From Charina bottae (lineage: Eukaryota; Chordata; Lepidosauria; Squamata; Charinaidae): a DNA stretch of 64,000 bases. The DNA is taken from assembly GCA_023362775.1 (NCBI GenBank), contig JALMGJ010000002.1, positions 63,751,914 to 63,815,913 of the forward strand, written 5' to 3'. Of the stretch, positions 43,874-55,600 are shown in pieces; the stretch's first letter is position 1, and each line of letters starts with the position of its first letter. Below the pieces are notes generated by a model that had not been told where the DNA came from, did not search any database, and saw only the letters and a program-made list of their open reading frames with translations. The translations under genes and the position numbers were made by a program.

Positions 43874-44786
43874 GATCCATGCAATTAGGGTAATTCAGTG
43901 AACCAGGAATAGGTAACCCTGATTAGCCTGTTGTGCAAACAGAATTTTGAACTTGCTTTAACCTGCAAACTGTAATAGTTTCAAGGATAATGTGATGTTG
44001 TCTCTATGCAGCTAGCTTTTGGAGCAGGCTAGCTTTTGGAGCAGGCTAATGATGTGGCTATTCCTCATGTCAGCATAACTTCGTGGATGCATTCAGTGCA
44101 GGAAAGGTTGGCCTATTCCATCACAGTAACATGAATATGTATGTCCCAGGGAGGGGGAATGAGATGCTCATCTTCCCTTTCAATCCTTTTACTTCAATTC
44201 ATAATAATGCTGATTATTGTACCACTATCAACGTGCTTGCCTAGGAATATAAAATCACTTTCATCTTCAAATGGACCCTGTTTGCATCTTAAAACAAAAT
44301 CAGTGTGGATAACAAGAGATTGGGGTTTCTTAAATTGTTACTGCAGTAATAGCCACAGAAGAATGCTATCAATGGCGGCTTCTAGTGATATAGTCTGCTA
44401 AAGTAGAAACTGAGAAAAATGCCAAATTTTTAATGGTGGGATTTGGTACGTGAGTCAAATGTAATAAAAGTTGGCTTTGCTGCAAATTCCATTTAATAAA
44501 GCTCTATTGAGCAGTGAGTCTAATTGGCAAAATCGGGGTTTCGTCAGATAATATGTACGTGGTTCTTAGCTGAGGAAATTCCAGGGCTGTTGGCTACACT
44601 GGGAAGTCAAAATCACATTCTGGATGAAGGCAGCACAAATCACTTCATTAACACTGCCAAGAAAATTGCATGATGCAGTCACCAGGAATCAAGCTTAACT
44701 TGAGAGCGTTTTTACCTTTTTTAGAGATCTGAAGAATAATAAGCACCTATAAGATTTGTGTGACAGGAGGGAGAGTTAATATAATA

Positions 44787-44859
44787 TAGACTCCACCACA
44801 GTAGAATGAGGAGCATAAATAGCATATAAACCTGTCATGGGGAGTCCCAAAGTCAATAT
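44787..44859. repeat. dispersed repeat, member 2
   Basis: Aligns with 43639-43717 in the same orientation (GACTCCACCACAGTAGAATG, CCTGTCATGGGGAGTCCCAA), with several differences and a small gap. Confidence 0.5.
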
Positions 44860-45410
44860 GCCTGTCATTTCAACAGGAAGGGTTAACATACATTTCATAT
44901 TTAAGACCTGGATCATGAGAAGGGGGAAAAACAGATTTCTTCAGCTTTCAAGAGAGCTTTAAAGTTCTGTCTGCTTCCTCCCGCCCCCAATCCCATCCCA
45001 TTCTAGTATTAGTGCTGGTACTTTTTCTTTTTGCTTACTCTTCTTGGGAGGGAATGTTCTTTAGGGGTGGTGGTGTTCCTTTCAGGTAAACGTTCATCAA
45101 AGATACTGTAACACAGTCCTCCCATAGCTACACCTGAGTAAAGGCAGTTATGGCCATAGTTGTCTTCAGGAACAAGGTTGGAGTTGGGTGTCATCTGTAT
45201 AAACATGAGGCCCAGTTCCAGATTGGTAGATGGAACTGCATTATTTCAAAGACAGTTGGAATTTCCTCTGTCCCCATGAGGTACTAACTGCCCTTTTTTC
45301 CCCTTGTGGGCTATTCTCTCCACAATGGACAAACAAGCACAATTTGAAGTCCATGTGTAACGGCCCCTTTATCAACTTACATAGCAATGTTTAAACTTAG
45401 CTAATCCAGT

Positions 45411-45651
45411 TGAGAGCCAGTTTGGTCTAGTGGTTAAGGCAATGGGCTAGAAACCAGGAGACAGAGAGTTCTAGTCCCGCCTTAGGCATGAAAGCCGGCT
45501 GGGTGACCTTGGGCCAGTCACACACTCTCAGCCCAACTCACCTCACAGGGTTGTTGTTGTGGGGAAAATAGGAGGAGGAAGGAGTATTTGATATGTTCGC
45601 CGCCTTGAGTGATTTATAAAAATAATAAAGGAGGGATAGAAAATAAATAAA
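45411..45651 (+). mobile_element. tRNA-derived SINE with CORE/MIR-like body
   Basis: Flanked by the 9-bp TSD TAATCCAGT (45402-45410 and 45652-45660). Head: GTTTGGTCTAGTGGTTAAGG and GAGTTCTAGTCCC. Body: GGGTGACCTTGGGCCAGTCA and CTCACCTCACAGGGTTGTTG, both close to MIR-type core sequence. Tail: CGCCTTGAGTGATTTATAAA and (AAAT)n. The tail differs from that of the member at 18011, suggesting another LINE partner. Confidence 0.88.
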
Positions 45652-46114
45652 TAATCCAGTAAGAAAAGAAAGTACAAATGGAAACAAAAGTATTTGACCT
45701 TTCATGCCTTTAAGTTTAACCCTACAGGCAAGTACGGTTTGTGTTGGTGCTAGAGATGTGCAGGTGCCAAGAAAATATGTTTATTTCACTGCTTGTATGG
45801 GTTGAGCAGTTTTCAGGTTTAGCGCTTTCTAAGAATTTTTTTTAAGTTTGGAAAAAATATTTCTTAGTTTGGGTAAAGTTTATACTTATGTAATGCCCAA
45901 GTCAGCTATGCCAAGTAACTCCAAGATGTTTTTCAGTGTTTTGTTCTCCCATCCCTCAGTTTTTAGAAGGCTTGAAATCCTGTTACAGGAAGTATTTGTT
46001 GCTTTGATCTCTTTAGTGCTTGTTGGGGTTACCACCTGGCCACTTCAAAAATGCCCAGCTCAATGAGAAATTTAAAATTACCTGGTATCTCTAATTTGAG
46101 CATTAAATGAAGTA

Positions 46115-46516
46115 CAGATAGTCCTCACATAACAACCATTCGTTTAGTGATGGTTCAGACTTACGACGGTGTTGAAAAAACAATTTACGACTGGTTCTCA
46201 CACTTACGACCGTCGCAGCATCTCCACGGTCACGTGATCATGATTTGGGCACTTGGCAACTGGTTCTCATTTATGACTGTTGCAGCATCATGCGATTGCC
46301 ATTTTCAATCTTTCCAACCGGCTTCTGGCAAGCAAAAAAAAAATGGGGAACCACATGATTCGCTTAACGACTACATGGTTTGCTTAACACCTGTGGTGAT
46401 TCGTTTAACGACCACCACAAAAAAGTCATAAAATCGGGTTGGATTCACTTAATGACCGCTTTGCTTAGCAACTGAAATTCCAGTCCCAATTGTAGATGTT
46501 AAGCGAGGACTATCTG
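46115..46516. mobile_element. Tc1/mariner-type MITE
   Basis: The 402-bp element is flanked by TA on both sides (46113-46114 and 46517-46518). Terminal inverted repeats read CAGATAGTCCTCACATAAC on the left and CAGATAGTCCTCGCTTAAC from the right. Inside, ACTTACGAC and TTAACGAC motifs recur on both strands. No transposase is encoded. TA target and TIR form fit Tc1/mariner. Confidence 0.88.
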
Positions 46517-46518
46517 TA

Positions 46519-47509
46519 GGGTAATTCCCCAGCCTTTGTGTACAATTGGGGAAGGGAAAAATCCCCCCCCCCCCGGTTGATTTCTCATTATGGCTAGTGT
46601 TTGTTTTTAAAATCCAATCCCTGATAAAAATCTGAGAGTGATTCTTTCAGTACCTGCTACTGAAAGGAAGTCAACTTTGAATTTTGAGACCACCTCCCCT
46701 CTCCAAAGGAAGATGAAACAGAAAACAAGATCATAAACACAAAAATCCCGTATGCTGCCAACTTCCCTGCTTTCTCAATTAGGGTTGCCTACTGCCACTA
46801 AAGTGTGTGTGAGATACAACCATGTGTATTTATGCATATTTATATTTATATATGCATGGAGTAGAGGCCATATTCTGAAAAAAGGCAGGACCAAAGAAAC
46901 AACGTACTGTAGGTCTGGTTCTCCCATAGGAATGCATTGGGATTTTTTTTTTTTTAAGTCTGCAGACACTAGGCACATCTGGCCCATTTTTCAAGTTGAT
47001 GTTTCTTCTCTCCTGTAACAAATTGTTCAAAATTCTGTTGTAAGTCTTTGAATCACAAACGGACAAAATCTATATTATTTCTTTCCAACATTCCGTTGGG
47101 TTAGAAGGAATAAATTAATAGTAATAACCACTGATTAAAATAAACTACCTTGAAATTAAGGCATTCTTTTATAAAAGTAATTGATCTCTCCAAATGCGTA
47201 CACAGATACAAACTGTCCTGTTTTACATAAAGTATTCTTTTACACACACAAGGGCATATGTATACAGTACACAGAGAGAGGTTGCAGGCATCTGCATTCA
47301 GCAAGTATGCACTTATATATGCTTATTCTATAGTAAGCCCTAATGTGTCCCAGTGGCTCTTACTCCCAGTTAAGTCTGCTTAAGTTTTGCTAGGAGGTGG
47401 TTGCTTCCTCAGATGTAAATTGGCTGGAAACCAGGGAAAGAGATCATTGGGGTACTGAGCTGTTTCTTCTTTCTCTATCCATGGAGTTACTCCACTGATC
47501 AGGAACCCT
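46519..47509. other. unique non-coding stretch
   Basis: Contains a C-run at 46563-46574. No gene recognised. Confidence 0.45.
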
Positions 47510-47513
47510 GATT

Positions 47514-47544
<31 letters not shown>

Positions 47545-47612
47545 TTAAATTTTTATCACCACCCATCTCCCCCACCCCCGAGGAGGAACTCTGGGCGGTT
47601 CACAATAAAACA
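47510..47612 (-). mobile_element. L2-type 3' end, minus strand
   Basis: (TTTA)n followed by CACCACCCATCTCCCCCACC and GGAACTCTGGGCGGTTCACA is the reverse of the L2-type 3' tail. Only about 100 bp are present. Confidence 0.8.
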
Positions 47613-48076
47613 CCGTTAAAATGCAAAATTTTAAAATTTTCCATTCATATGGAGAAGTTCCATTCAGTTCATACTGTAACGTTCTTATCTATTATTTCTG
47701 GGCAAAAATAAAGCTTGTGTGTGTGCACGTGCATTCTGGAACAACAACAATTAATATGATCTGTCTGTTCTCTAACTATATTATGAAAGCAAAGTGTGTT
47801 GTAACTGAGACATAAGATCTGCCCTTCCTTAATTGTGAAAAGGGAATAGCATTGTCTTCTCTATTCAAGATTATAGCCTTCCTGTGTCAGAAGACTTGAG
47901 AATGTTGTGAGATTGAAAAGGTTTCCTAGTCTACCAACTTTAGGTGCATTTCTCATTTGTTCTTTTGTCATTTTGTTTTCAATGGGCCTGAGGCAGATAC
48001 TTGGTTCACTTTAGGAAATACCAGTTCACAAATTACATTGGGTTTCCCAGAGACTGTGAAAGCCAATATATACTGA

Positions 48077-48126
<50 letters not shown>

Positions 48127-48946
48127 CTTAGAATGTGAAATCTACATGTTTTACTCTGATAAAACCATCTCGGAAAGGAATTCCAGCTCAATAAATGGTT
48201 TATATGCAACCTTGATTGATAAGCCAGTTTATGAGGTGAATGGCTATCAGTTTGGAGTTTTGCTTAGCAATGCCACACAGCCATTTGGGCAAACATTTGA
48301 AGATCTGATCCCTGTAGCTTGGATTCTGGCCTTTACAGCCATGGAACTTTGTCATTGTGCTGATTAAATGGTATCAAGTTGAAATACAGGTGTTATATAC
48401 TTATAACAAGCAACAGTGGTTTGTTGTATTTTTTCCTAGTGTGGAGCAGGGCATCCAATAGTGAATATTTCCTTCCCCTCATGGTTCTCCTTCCTGTAAG
48501 AGGAGGAACCCATTCCCACTCTTGATTCATCTTGCTCTAGCACTTATGTGCTGCAGAGTTCTCCAAGCCAGAGTGCCCTCACCTCTTTCTACCTTATTTT
48601 CCCTTTTGCTTTCATCCATCCTATCTCTCATGCAACATTCTCTGGAACTATCCAAGAACTGGAGCTTCCAAATATGGTCAGGGCTCAGGGGTGTGGCTTT
48701 CAGGCATGTCAGCTCACTTCTTTTCCCACCACTGGAGCCCTCAACAGCCACAGCAGGAGTGCTGCTCACAATTTGTGTGCCTCATGGGATGCAAGCACAC
48801 CTGGTTCTCTTCTAGGGAGTTGAGTGACCCAGGCAATGGTGAGGATAGAAATATGCAAAAATGGGTGCCCAATCTCACTATTGAGGGAACATCAGCCTTC
48901 AGACTCCTCAGATGGCTGTGCTAGGTAATCAGTGCTCCTTTCTATT
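47613..48946. other. unique non-coding stretch
   Basis: Nothing recognised apart from the (AC)n at 48081-48125. Overlapping open frames around 48522-48924 look like chance. Confidence 0.45.
48081..48125. repeat. (AC)n microsatellite
   Basis: About 22 uninterrupted AC units. Confidence 0.97.
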
Positions 48947-48954
48947 ATCTAACT

Positions 48955-49243
48955 CAGAGCTTTCCAAACTTTTCACATTGGCGACACACACCGGCGGTGG
49001 CGGTGCGGCCTGCAGTGTCCTGGTGTGTCGTGCAAAAAACCCGGAAGCACTGATGAGGAACCGAAAGAAGCGGCACCCCCGCCAATCAGTGCCACTGCTG
49101 TGCTGCCAGCGGGGGCGGTGCTGATTGGCGGGAGTGCCGCTTCTTTCGGTTCCCCCATCAGCGCTTCCGGGTTTTTGCGCGACACACTAGGACACCACAG
49201 GCGACACAGTAGTGTGTTGCGACACACACTTTGGAAAGCTATG
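48955..49243. mobile_element. hAT-type foldback MITE, copy 2
   Basis: The 289-bp element has the perfect 8-bp TSD ATCTAACT (48947-48954 and 49244-49251). Ends are CAGAGCTTTCCAAACTTTTC and, from the right, CATAGCTTTCCAAAGTGTG, each leading into GACACAC motifs. The interior is a long imperfect hairpin: ACCCGGAAGCACTGATGAGG and GCCAATCAGTGCC have reverse complements in its right half. It is CpG-rich against an AT-rich background. Confidence 0.93.
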
Positions 49244-49251
49244 ATCTAACT

Positions 49252-50037
49252 CCTCCATCTCACTGGAGGAGGAATGTGACCAAACACCATGCAGTCCTGA
49301 AATGCCCAGGTCCAATAGTGCTCTTAGTACCCACCATCTTGGCAGGAACACTCCAAGCAACATTACACATAAGGAGCAATCTTATTAGAAAAGAGAGGGC
49401 AATTTTTAAAATTCCTTTAGATTTCAGATCCAAGTTGGTTTGTGTTTTACATTTGTACAGAGACATTTTCTTCCTGCTCCATAGCACACAACTGCTCCCT
49501 CCTGAAGTTCCTCTTTCCTAGGGTTTCTCACATGTTACATACACGCACACTTGTTCTTTGTACATAGGTTGAACTTCTGAGAAAAAGCTTCAGAACCTGA
49601 CTTTTAAAAACAACAATTTCAGGGACTTTACCAGTTATACATTATCTCTAGTAAGTCAGGCAACATTAAATAATCATTACAGCCAAAACTTTGGCCAATG
49701 TACCTTCAAGGAGGGAAAAAAGGTCAATGATAAAATCACCTTGGGAAGGTAGAAGAGGTGGTAGGAGCAATCTTCCCCTTTTACCTTCTTGTATCACAAC
49801 CCAGAACATGTTTCCAAAATTCCAAATGTGCCCACTGGCCTGGAAAAAGGCATACAGCAACAACAACAAAAACTATTAGTACTAATTTCCTGGTAGTAGG
49901 TACTGGAATTACAGCGCTCAACCAGAAAAAAAAAAAGAGATCACCCTGTGCAATTAGAATTACTGAAAGTAACAATGCTGCATCAGTGAAGTGTATTAAG
50001 AAAAGCAAAACCTACTGCAGCATGCATAGAATTGTTC
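49252..50037. other. unique non-coding stretch
   Basis: No gene recognised; several chance frames overlap here. Confidence 0.45.
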
Positions 50038-50138
50038 ACAGAAAAACTAACTGTAGGTTTAGTCATGGCAACTGGATTTCTTTCTTTTGGTTGAAACGTT
50101 TTGCTGCTTATCCAAGTAGCTTCTTCAGTCTGGGCAGA

Positions 50139-51027
50139 AGTTGTTGTTGTTGTTCAGTCATTTAGTCGTGTCCGACTCTTTGTGACCTCATGGACCATAG
50201 CACGCCAGGCCTTCCTGTCCTCCACTGTCTCTCGGAGTTTACTCAAATTCATGTTCATTACATCGGTGATGCTATCTAACCATCTCATCCTCTGCCGTCC
50301 CCTTCTCCTTTTGCCTTCAGTCTTTCCCAGCATCAGGGTCTTTTTCCAGTGAGTCCTCTCTTTGCATTAGGTGGCCAAAGTATTTGAGCTTCAGCTTCAG
50401 TATCTGTCCTTCCAATGAGCGGTCAGGGTTGATTTCCTTTAGGATTGACTGATTTGACCTCCTTGCAGTCCAAGGGACTCTCAAGAGTCTTCTCCAGCAC
50501 CACAGTTCGAAAGCATCAATTCTTCGGCGCTCAGCCTTCCTTATGGTCCAACTCTCACAGCCATACATTACTACTGGGAAAACCATAGCTTTAATTATAC
50601 GGACCTTTGTCGGCAAGGTGATGTCTCTGCTTTTTAATATTGCCATATCTTTCCTCCCAAGGAGCAAGCGTCTTTTAATTTCATGGCTGCAGTCACCGTC
50701 TGCGGTGATCTTGGAGCCCAAGAAAATAAAATCTGTCACTGCTTCCATTTCTTCCCCTTCTATTTGCCAGGAAGTGATGGGACCAGATGCCATGATCTGA
50801 GTTTTTTTAATGTTGAGTTTCAAGCCAGCTTTTGCACTCTCCTCTTTCACCCTCATCAAGAGGCTCTTTAGTTCCTCTTCACTTTCTGCCATTAGGGTGG
50901 TATCGTCTGCATATCTGAGGTTGTTGATATTTCTCCCAGCAACCTTAACTCCGGCTTGTGATTCTTCCAGCCCAGCATTTCTCATGATGTTCTCTGCATA
51001 TAAGTTAAATAAGCAGGGTGATAATAT
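50139..51027 (-). mobile_element. BovB (RTE) LINE, 5'-truncated, nested in PLE
   Basis: The 3' end faces left (TTG repeats and TTCAGTCATTTAGTCGTG on the plus strand) and the truncated 5' end lies at about 51027, where mirrored PLE sequence resumes with GGACCCCATATATG. About 15 bases of PLE sequence seem lost at the site. It is highly similar to the fragment at 21244-21578. Confidence 0.9.
50317..51027 (-). pseudogene. BovB reverse transcriptase C-terminal half
   Basis: The minus-strand frame is open and contains ILSPCLFNLYAENIMRNAGL, motif C RYADDTTLMAES, FLGSKITADGDCSHEIKRRL, MVFPVVMYGCESWTIRKAE and ELWCWRRLLRVPWTARRSNQ, all typical of BovB. The endonuclease and N-terminal RT are missing through 5' truncation. 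A frameshift near 50345 ends recognisable sequence before the usual C terminus, whose codons remain visible at 50140-50340. Confidence 0.9.
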
Positions 51028-51196
51028 GGACCCCATATATGTCTTCCAGGGTGGCTGTATTGACCTTACACCTGGTTGGCTTGTTAATTGGGCAATTGAG
51101 GTATAGATAGACTTTGGGATGTTTTACTCCTAAAACCTTTATTCATCCCCAAAAGGATCATTAAATGTGGCCTTGCTGTTGAACTAATGTTCTGAG

Positions 51197-51547
51197 CTCT
51201 ACATTGGAGAAACCAAACAGCCTTTACACAAGAGGATGGCCCAACACAGGAGGAGCAGCACCACAAGACCAGAATCAGCAGATTACCTTCATCTAAAAGA
51301 AAAAGGACACTCATTTGAGGACATTAATGTTCACATTTTGGACAGGGAAGATAGGTGGTTTGAGAGAGGGGTTAAGGAATCCATTCATGCCAAAGTGGAA
51401 AATCCTTCCCTCAATAGAGGCGGAGGCCTCAGGCACAACTTGTCCCCCATTTATCACGCTGCTCTTTCATTGGCCCCAGGAAGATTAAGACCACTTCACA
51501 AGTTCACCAGCAAGGCCACATTTAAGGATCCTCTTGGGGATGAATAA
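51197..51547 (+). pseudogene. GIY-YIG endonuclease C-terminal part of PLE
   Basis: The frame starts within the YIG motif (LYIGETKQPLHKRMAQHRR), continues GHSFEDINVHILDRE, WFERGVKESIHAKVE and ends FKDPLGDE before a stop at 51545-51547. The arrangement Y-I-G-E-T, Arg, His and the downstream Glu in VKESI fits PLE GIY-YIG nucleases. The GIY half is replaced by the inverted arm, so the enzyme is incomplete. Confidence 0.82.
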
Positions 51548-51607
51548 AGGTCAATACAGTCACTCTGGAAGACATATATGGGGTCCCCTCACCAACAATT
51601 GCCCAGA

Positions 51608-51641
51608 CTGAAGAAGCTACTTGGACAAGCAGCGAAATGTT
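51608..51641 (+). ncRNA. minimal hammerhead-like motif, PLE 3' end
   Basis: CTGAAGA at 51608-51614, helix II GCTACTT (51616-51622) with AAGCAGC (51627-51633, one A/C mismatch), loop GGAC, then GAAATGTT. The inverted arm on the left has the same motif on the minus strand at about 50092-50128, with the core GAAA changed to AAAA. It may have decayed. Confidence 0.5.
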
Positions 51642-51737
51642 TGAACCAAAAGAAAGAAATCCAGTTGCCATGACTCAACCTACAGACAATTCCACCTGGA
51701 TGACTGAGAATCTTCATCAACATATTGACAGAAAAAC

Positions 51738-52640
51738 AGAGATGAATTGCTACCAGCAAGTTGTAACCTATCCTGTATTAACTTTTTGTTGTCTTTTTAG
51801 AGCCCAGGATCCTTTTTCAAAATAATCCATTTTAAATCCAGTTACCGGAAAATTCTTTCAGCTCTATTTTAAAAGCTGCATTTCTCCCTTTGCTTATCAT
51901 GAATTCACACATTGTAGTTGGAGAAAGGCATCCTGCCAAGTATTTGCACTTGGAAGAGTACAGTATTTGCAGAGACTCTTGCGTTGTTATAACTTGGTCA
52001 CACTGGAGGACAGCTATCTGAGCATTGGTTTTCTTAGACATGTGGTGGCAGTGAGTATAAGTGGCCAAAATTATTGTGGTGACCAAATTGAATCTTGCTT
52101 TGCCTCTTAGAACTGTTAGCACATCAAATGCTCCTAAACAATTCTTATGGAAGTGGACCATATTTGGTGTTTCTGTATAAAATGGTTCTAGTTGGAGTAT
52201 CTCTTTTTGTATCCTGTGGTGTTTGCTGCAACATAGCAATCAGATGAGTACATTACATTTATTGATCATTGAGAAATCAATTGTGAATTTAGTTTGCAAT
52301 TATTTGTGGTGAGGAAGATTGGTGTAGTCAGTGTATAAACACCTATCTGGAGATACTTTTACAGGCTAAAGATTAATCTGGACTAGAAGCAATACTGAAC
52401 AATCATATTCTCTGCAAAATTATAGGAGCTGATCGTGAAAATCCATGGTACTTACTTACATAAATGTTTAAAATTTACTGGAGCTTGTCCATTATGCTCT
52501 CAGGTTTTAAACTGCTTTTGTGGGCAGTGATCAGCCCATTTCCAAAATCATTGCAAAAATAGGCATGGAACAATATGCTGTGATTGTGGAATTGTGTGCT
52601 TGTGTATGCGCACCCAAAGGGGGAGGGAGGGAGGGAGGGG

Positions 52641-52671
<31 letters not shown>

Positions 52672-55600
52672 CACACTACATTTTAATTCTTGAGAATGAG
52701 CTGCCTTATCAGCAATAGATAAAAAATTCTTGAGGATTGTACAGGGTAAATATTGCTATAACATACCAAATATAACACGCCAGAAGTTGGTCTCCAATTT
52801 CCATTACACTTGTGTTGGCCTGTTTTATATCACATATTGTGGAGCTGAAGTGTCATTTCATAATTTCAATGTCTTGTTAAGTTTTCTATTTAAACTACTG
52901 CATTTTAATATCCAGAGGTCAGAAGATTTGAATTTGCTTAAGTGTATTTAATGAACTTCAAGTTAGCAATCTGTTGAATTTTCTGAGATATTTGATTAGT
53001 GCAGGTAGCAAGAATTTGAACTATCAGAAATCAAATGCTTCTGGTATCAAAATGAAAATGCTTCTGGTAATCGAATGGGACTATTAACCATTATTAACAG
53101 TTAATCAAAATGGAGAGTATTAAATCCCCAATGAGATCTCTGAGCATTTTTAAAATCAAATTTATTATAGTTCTACATATTTTGAGAAACTACCAGTATT
53201 AACTTTCAGTGTTCATTCATATAATCTGTAATGCTGAGTTGTAAATGAAAGGTAACTGGGAAACTGCAAAAACTTTACTGATTTCTATAAGGCTGAGCTC
53301 TTAGAACCAAAAGAGTAGTTTAAAATGATTAAGTAATTGAATCAAATCAGTTTTTTCTTGGGTAGGAGTTAGCAAAGGCTGGGCAAAGGTTTAGTGGCCT
53401 GGGATAATAAATGGTAGGTTTTCAAAGGGCTGCAAGTAGAGCAAGGATGAACCAAAATTCATTCAGCTGGAGGTTGGCACTAGGAACCTAAAAATGGTTT
53501 GAGGTTGCCCATCCCTAGCATTAAGAATGCTTAGGGGAATGCAGATTGTTTGTGGAAAAAGGAAGGTTCATTACTTGAAGCACTCTCTTAATTCTATCCT
53601 AACCATGGAGAGTGAAAGATCTTAATATATCATAACTGTAAACATTGTGCTGAGCAAACTAGGTATTTGATATTTAGAATAAGGGAACTACATCGTAAAT
53701 ATGTGTAGAGTTAATATGCATAAATCATTTTGTGAAAGAACTTGGAACTGTGGAAGAAGTGTCAAATAATCATTCAGCATAATGAGATTCATAAATTTAA
53801 TATCCCAAAGCATAGTGAGATAGAGATATGAGCATACGACTTTCAGTTGTTAAACTCCTCAATGTAGGAGCTGTTGTCTCACATACTGGAGGTGAAGTAT
53901 CAATAATCAGTACATCTATGAAGTGATACCGTTATAGATTACCAGCCCATTTTTGCTGTGCTATCTTTTAGCATACACTGATTCCAGACACTTGTCTGTC
54001 TGTCTTCCTCCCTCCCTCTCTTTCATCAGTACCATCTCCTGTGTATACCTATCAATGGGAAATTTTAGAATGGCATTTTAGAGTTCTGTTTGTAAATCTA
54101 TCTTGTGTTGAAAATGTACTCATTTTTCTCCTGGGTTGAAAAGAGAAGGGAGGATTATCCTAAGAGGTTTTTTTCCCATATACCCACAACATTTTCAGCT
54201 CTATTCACAATATCCTCTATACTCTTTGCAGGATGAGACACTCTGGGAGTGAATGAAATTATTGTATGTTGAAACTATTTGCACCTCAAATATTTGCTCT
54301 GGTTTTGTTCCTCCCAGTGAATGAAGCTTTGAGCTAGCTGTTGTCTATTTTATCCAGACTGGTCTGCCATATTTTCCACCTTGGAATCAAAGTAAACTTT
54401 AGAACACTGTGCCCTGTATTCATTAATACAGGGAGAAGTTCAAGCAAGGATAGACAAAGCTCTCCTGTTGCTAGCTCAGGACAACAGACGTAGCCATTTC
54501 AGGCATGTTCTAACTTGCCATGGAGTCATGGCAAGTCTGGTAACTTTTCTTTTGCTTAAGAGCTTTGGTTTTGTGAGTTTCCTGATCCTGCCCAGCTCTG
54601 TCACTGATATTTGTATTAGCATAACTAATCCACTTAAATACACTGGATAACACAGTTTAGATTTTTAAAAAGCCAACTGTAATCTGTTTCACCTTTTATA
54701 ATCAAGAAGCTTCTTTATTTACATGTAGCAAGTTGCTATAAAGAGCACAGCAATAAGGAGATAAACTATGGCTTTAATCCTTGTGTTAAATCCAGAATGC
54801 CAATAGGTATAGTATGAGCAGAAGTACTGGTGTTTAGGTTGGATGGAGGAAGCACTCTTCTTTATTTTAGCCCATTTAAGTTCAATAGGGAGCACCCAAA
54901 CTGTGGAGTCAGCAGCATCTTGGGTGGGTATTGCATCTATTGTTACTACTGGAGTAGCTAGGGAAACAGATTGAAATAGGTAGATTCAAGTTTCAAATAA
55001 TGCTACACATGAAAGTAAAATGGAATTTATTGAGTATTCTCTTCAGACAACTGGTCCAGTTGCCAAAGAAAAAATATGTTCCCAAAGCTTTCTTTGTGCT
55101 ATGAAAGGCTAGAGCATGCAAACATGTATAAATGATTGCCCTTTCCTTTTATTGCCCTTGTATTTTATGTCTGAGCTGCCTTAGTCTGTCAGCAGGATTT
55201 TGATGGACTTGCTCTATATAATAATGGAATACATTTTGGCTTATGCAATTTGTAAAGCTTGCTAGTCCTCATCTGCCTGAGATCCGTGCCTTGGGAATCC
55301 TTGCAGTCAAGAGGATTAGTGATTGTAGATGGCAAGCCATTCATCAAAAGAAAACTCCAACTGGATTTAGAGATTCTAGAAAATCGTGACTAGTAACACG
55401 TTCTGAATCTGTTTCAAGCCAATTGCTTCATGTTAGGAATAGTGTATTGATTCATTCAAACTACCCACAAGGGTGGAGTAACTTTCTCTGTAGGAGGTCT
55501 TTGTTGGTTCCTGCTAATGTGTTCAGCAGTTGGGAGATGATAGACTTCAGACCCCTCTGTAACTCTATCTACCAGGTCTGAAAAAACAACTTTATTCTGC

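Larger units (their letters stand above)
42074..46112 (+). other. presumed first intron, mostly unique
   Basis: Non-coding sequence with a MITE at 42370, a short hairpin at 43817, a repeat pair at 43639 and 44787, and a SINE at 45411. A 17-bp unit (CTAGCTTTTGGAGCAGG) is repeated twice near 44012-44047. No exon with splice support was found. Confidence 0.4.
50048..51727 (+). mobile_element. Penelope-like element (Neptune-like) with inverted flanks
   Basis: A 10-bp direct repeat, ACAGAAAAAC, at 50038-50047 and 51728-51737 is the TSD. The right part encodes a GIY-YIG domain and ends with a hammerhead-like motif and tail. The left part is the same terminal sequence inverted: 50052-50136 mirrors 51601-51687, and 51028-51184 continues the mirror after a nested BovB. 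RT is absent. Such inverted terminal arms are known for PLEs. The GIY-YIG sequence differs strongly from the PLE at 62.9 kb, so this is a second lineage. Confidence 0.85.

Noticed and set aside
49758..50165. 135-codon plus-strand frame
   Set aside because: Lys/Ser-rich, crosses into PLE and BovB termini; no conserved motif.
53370..53515. Possible hAT MITE (TAGGAGTTAGCAAAGG and reversed AGGGATGGGCAACC ends)
   Set aside because: Termini match poorly and no TSD was found.
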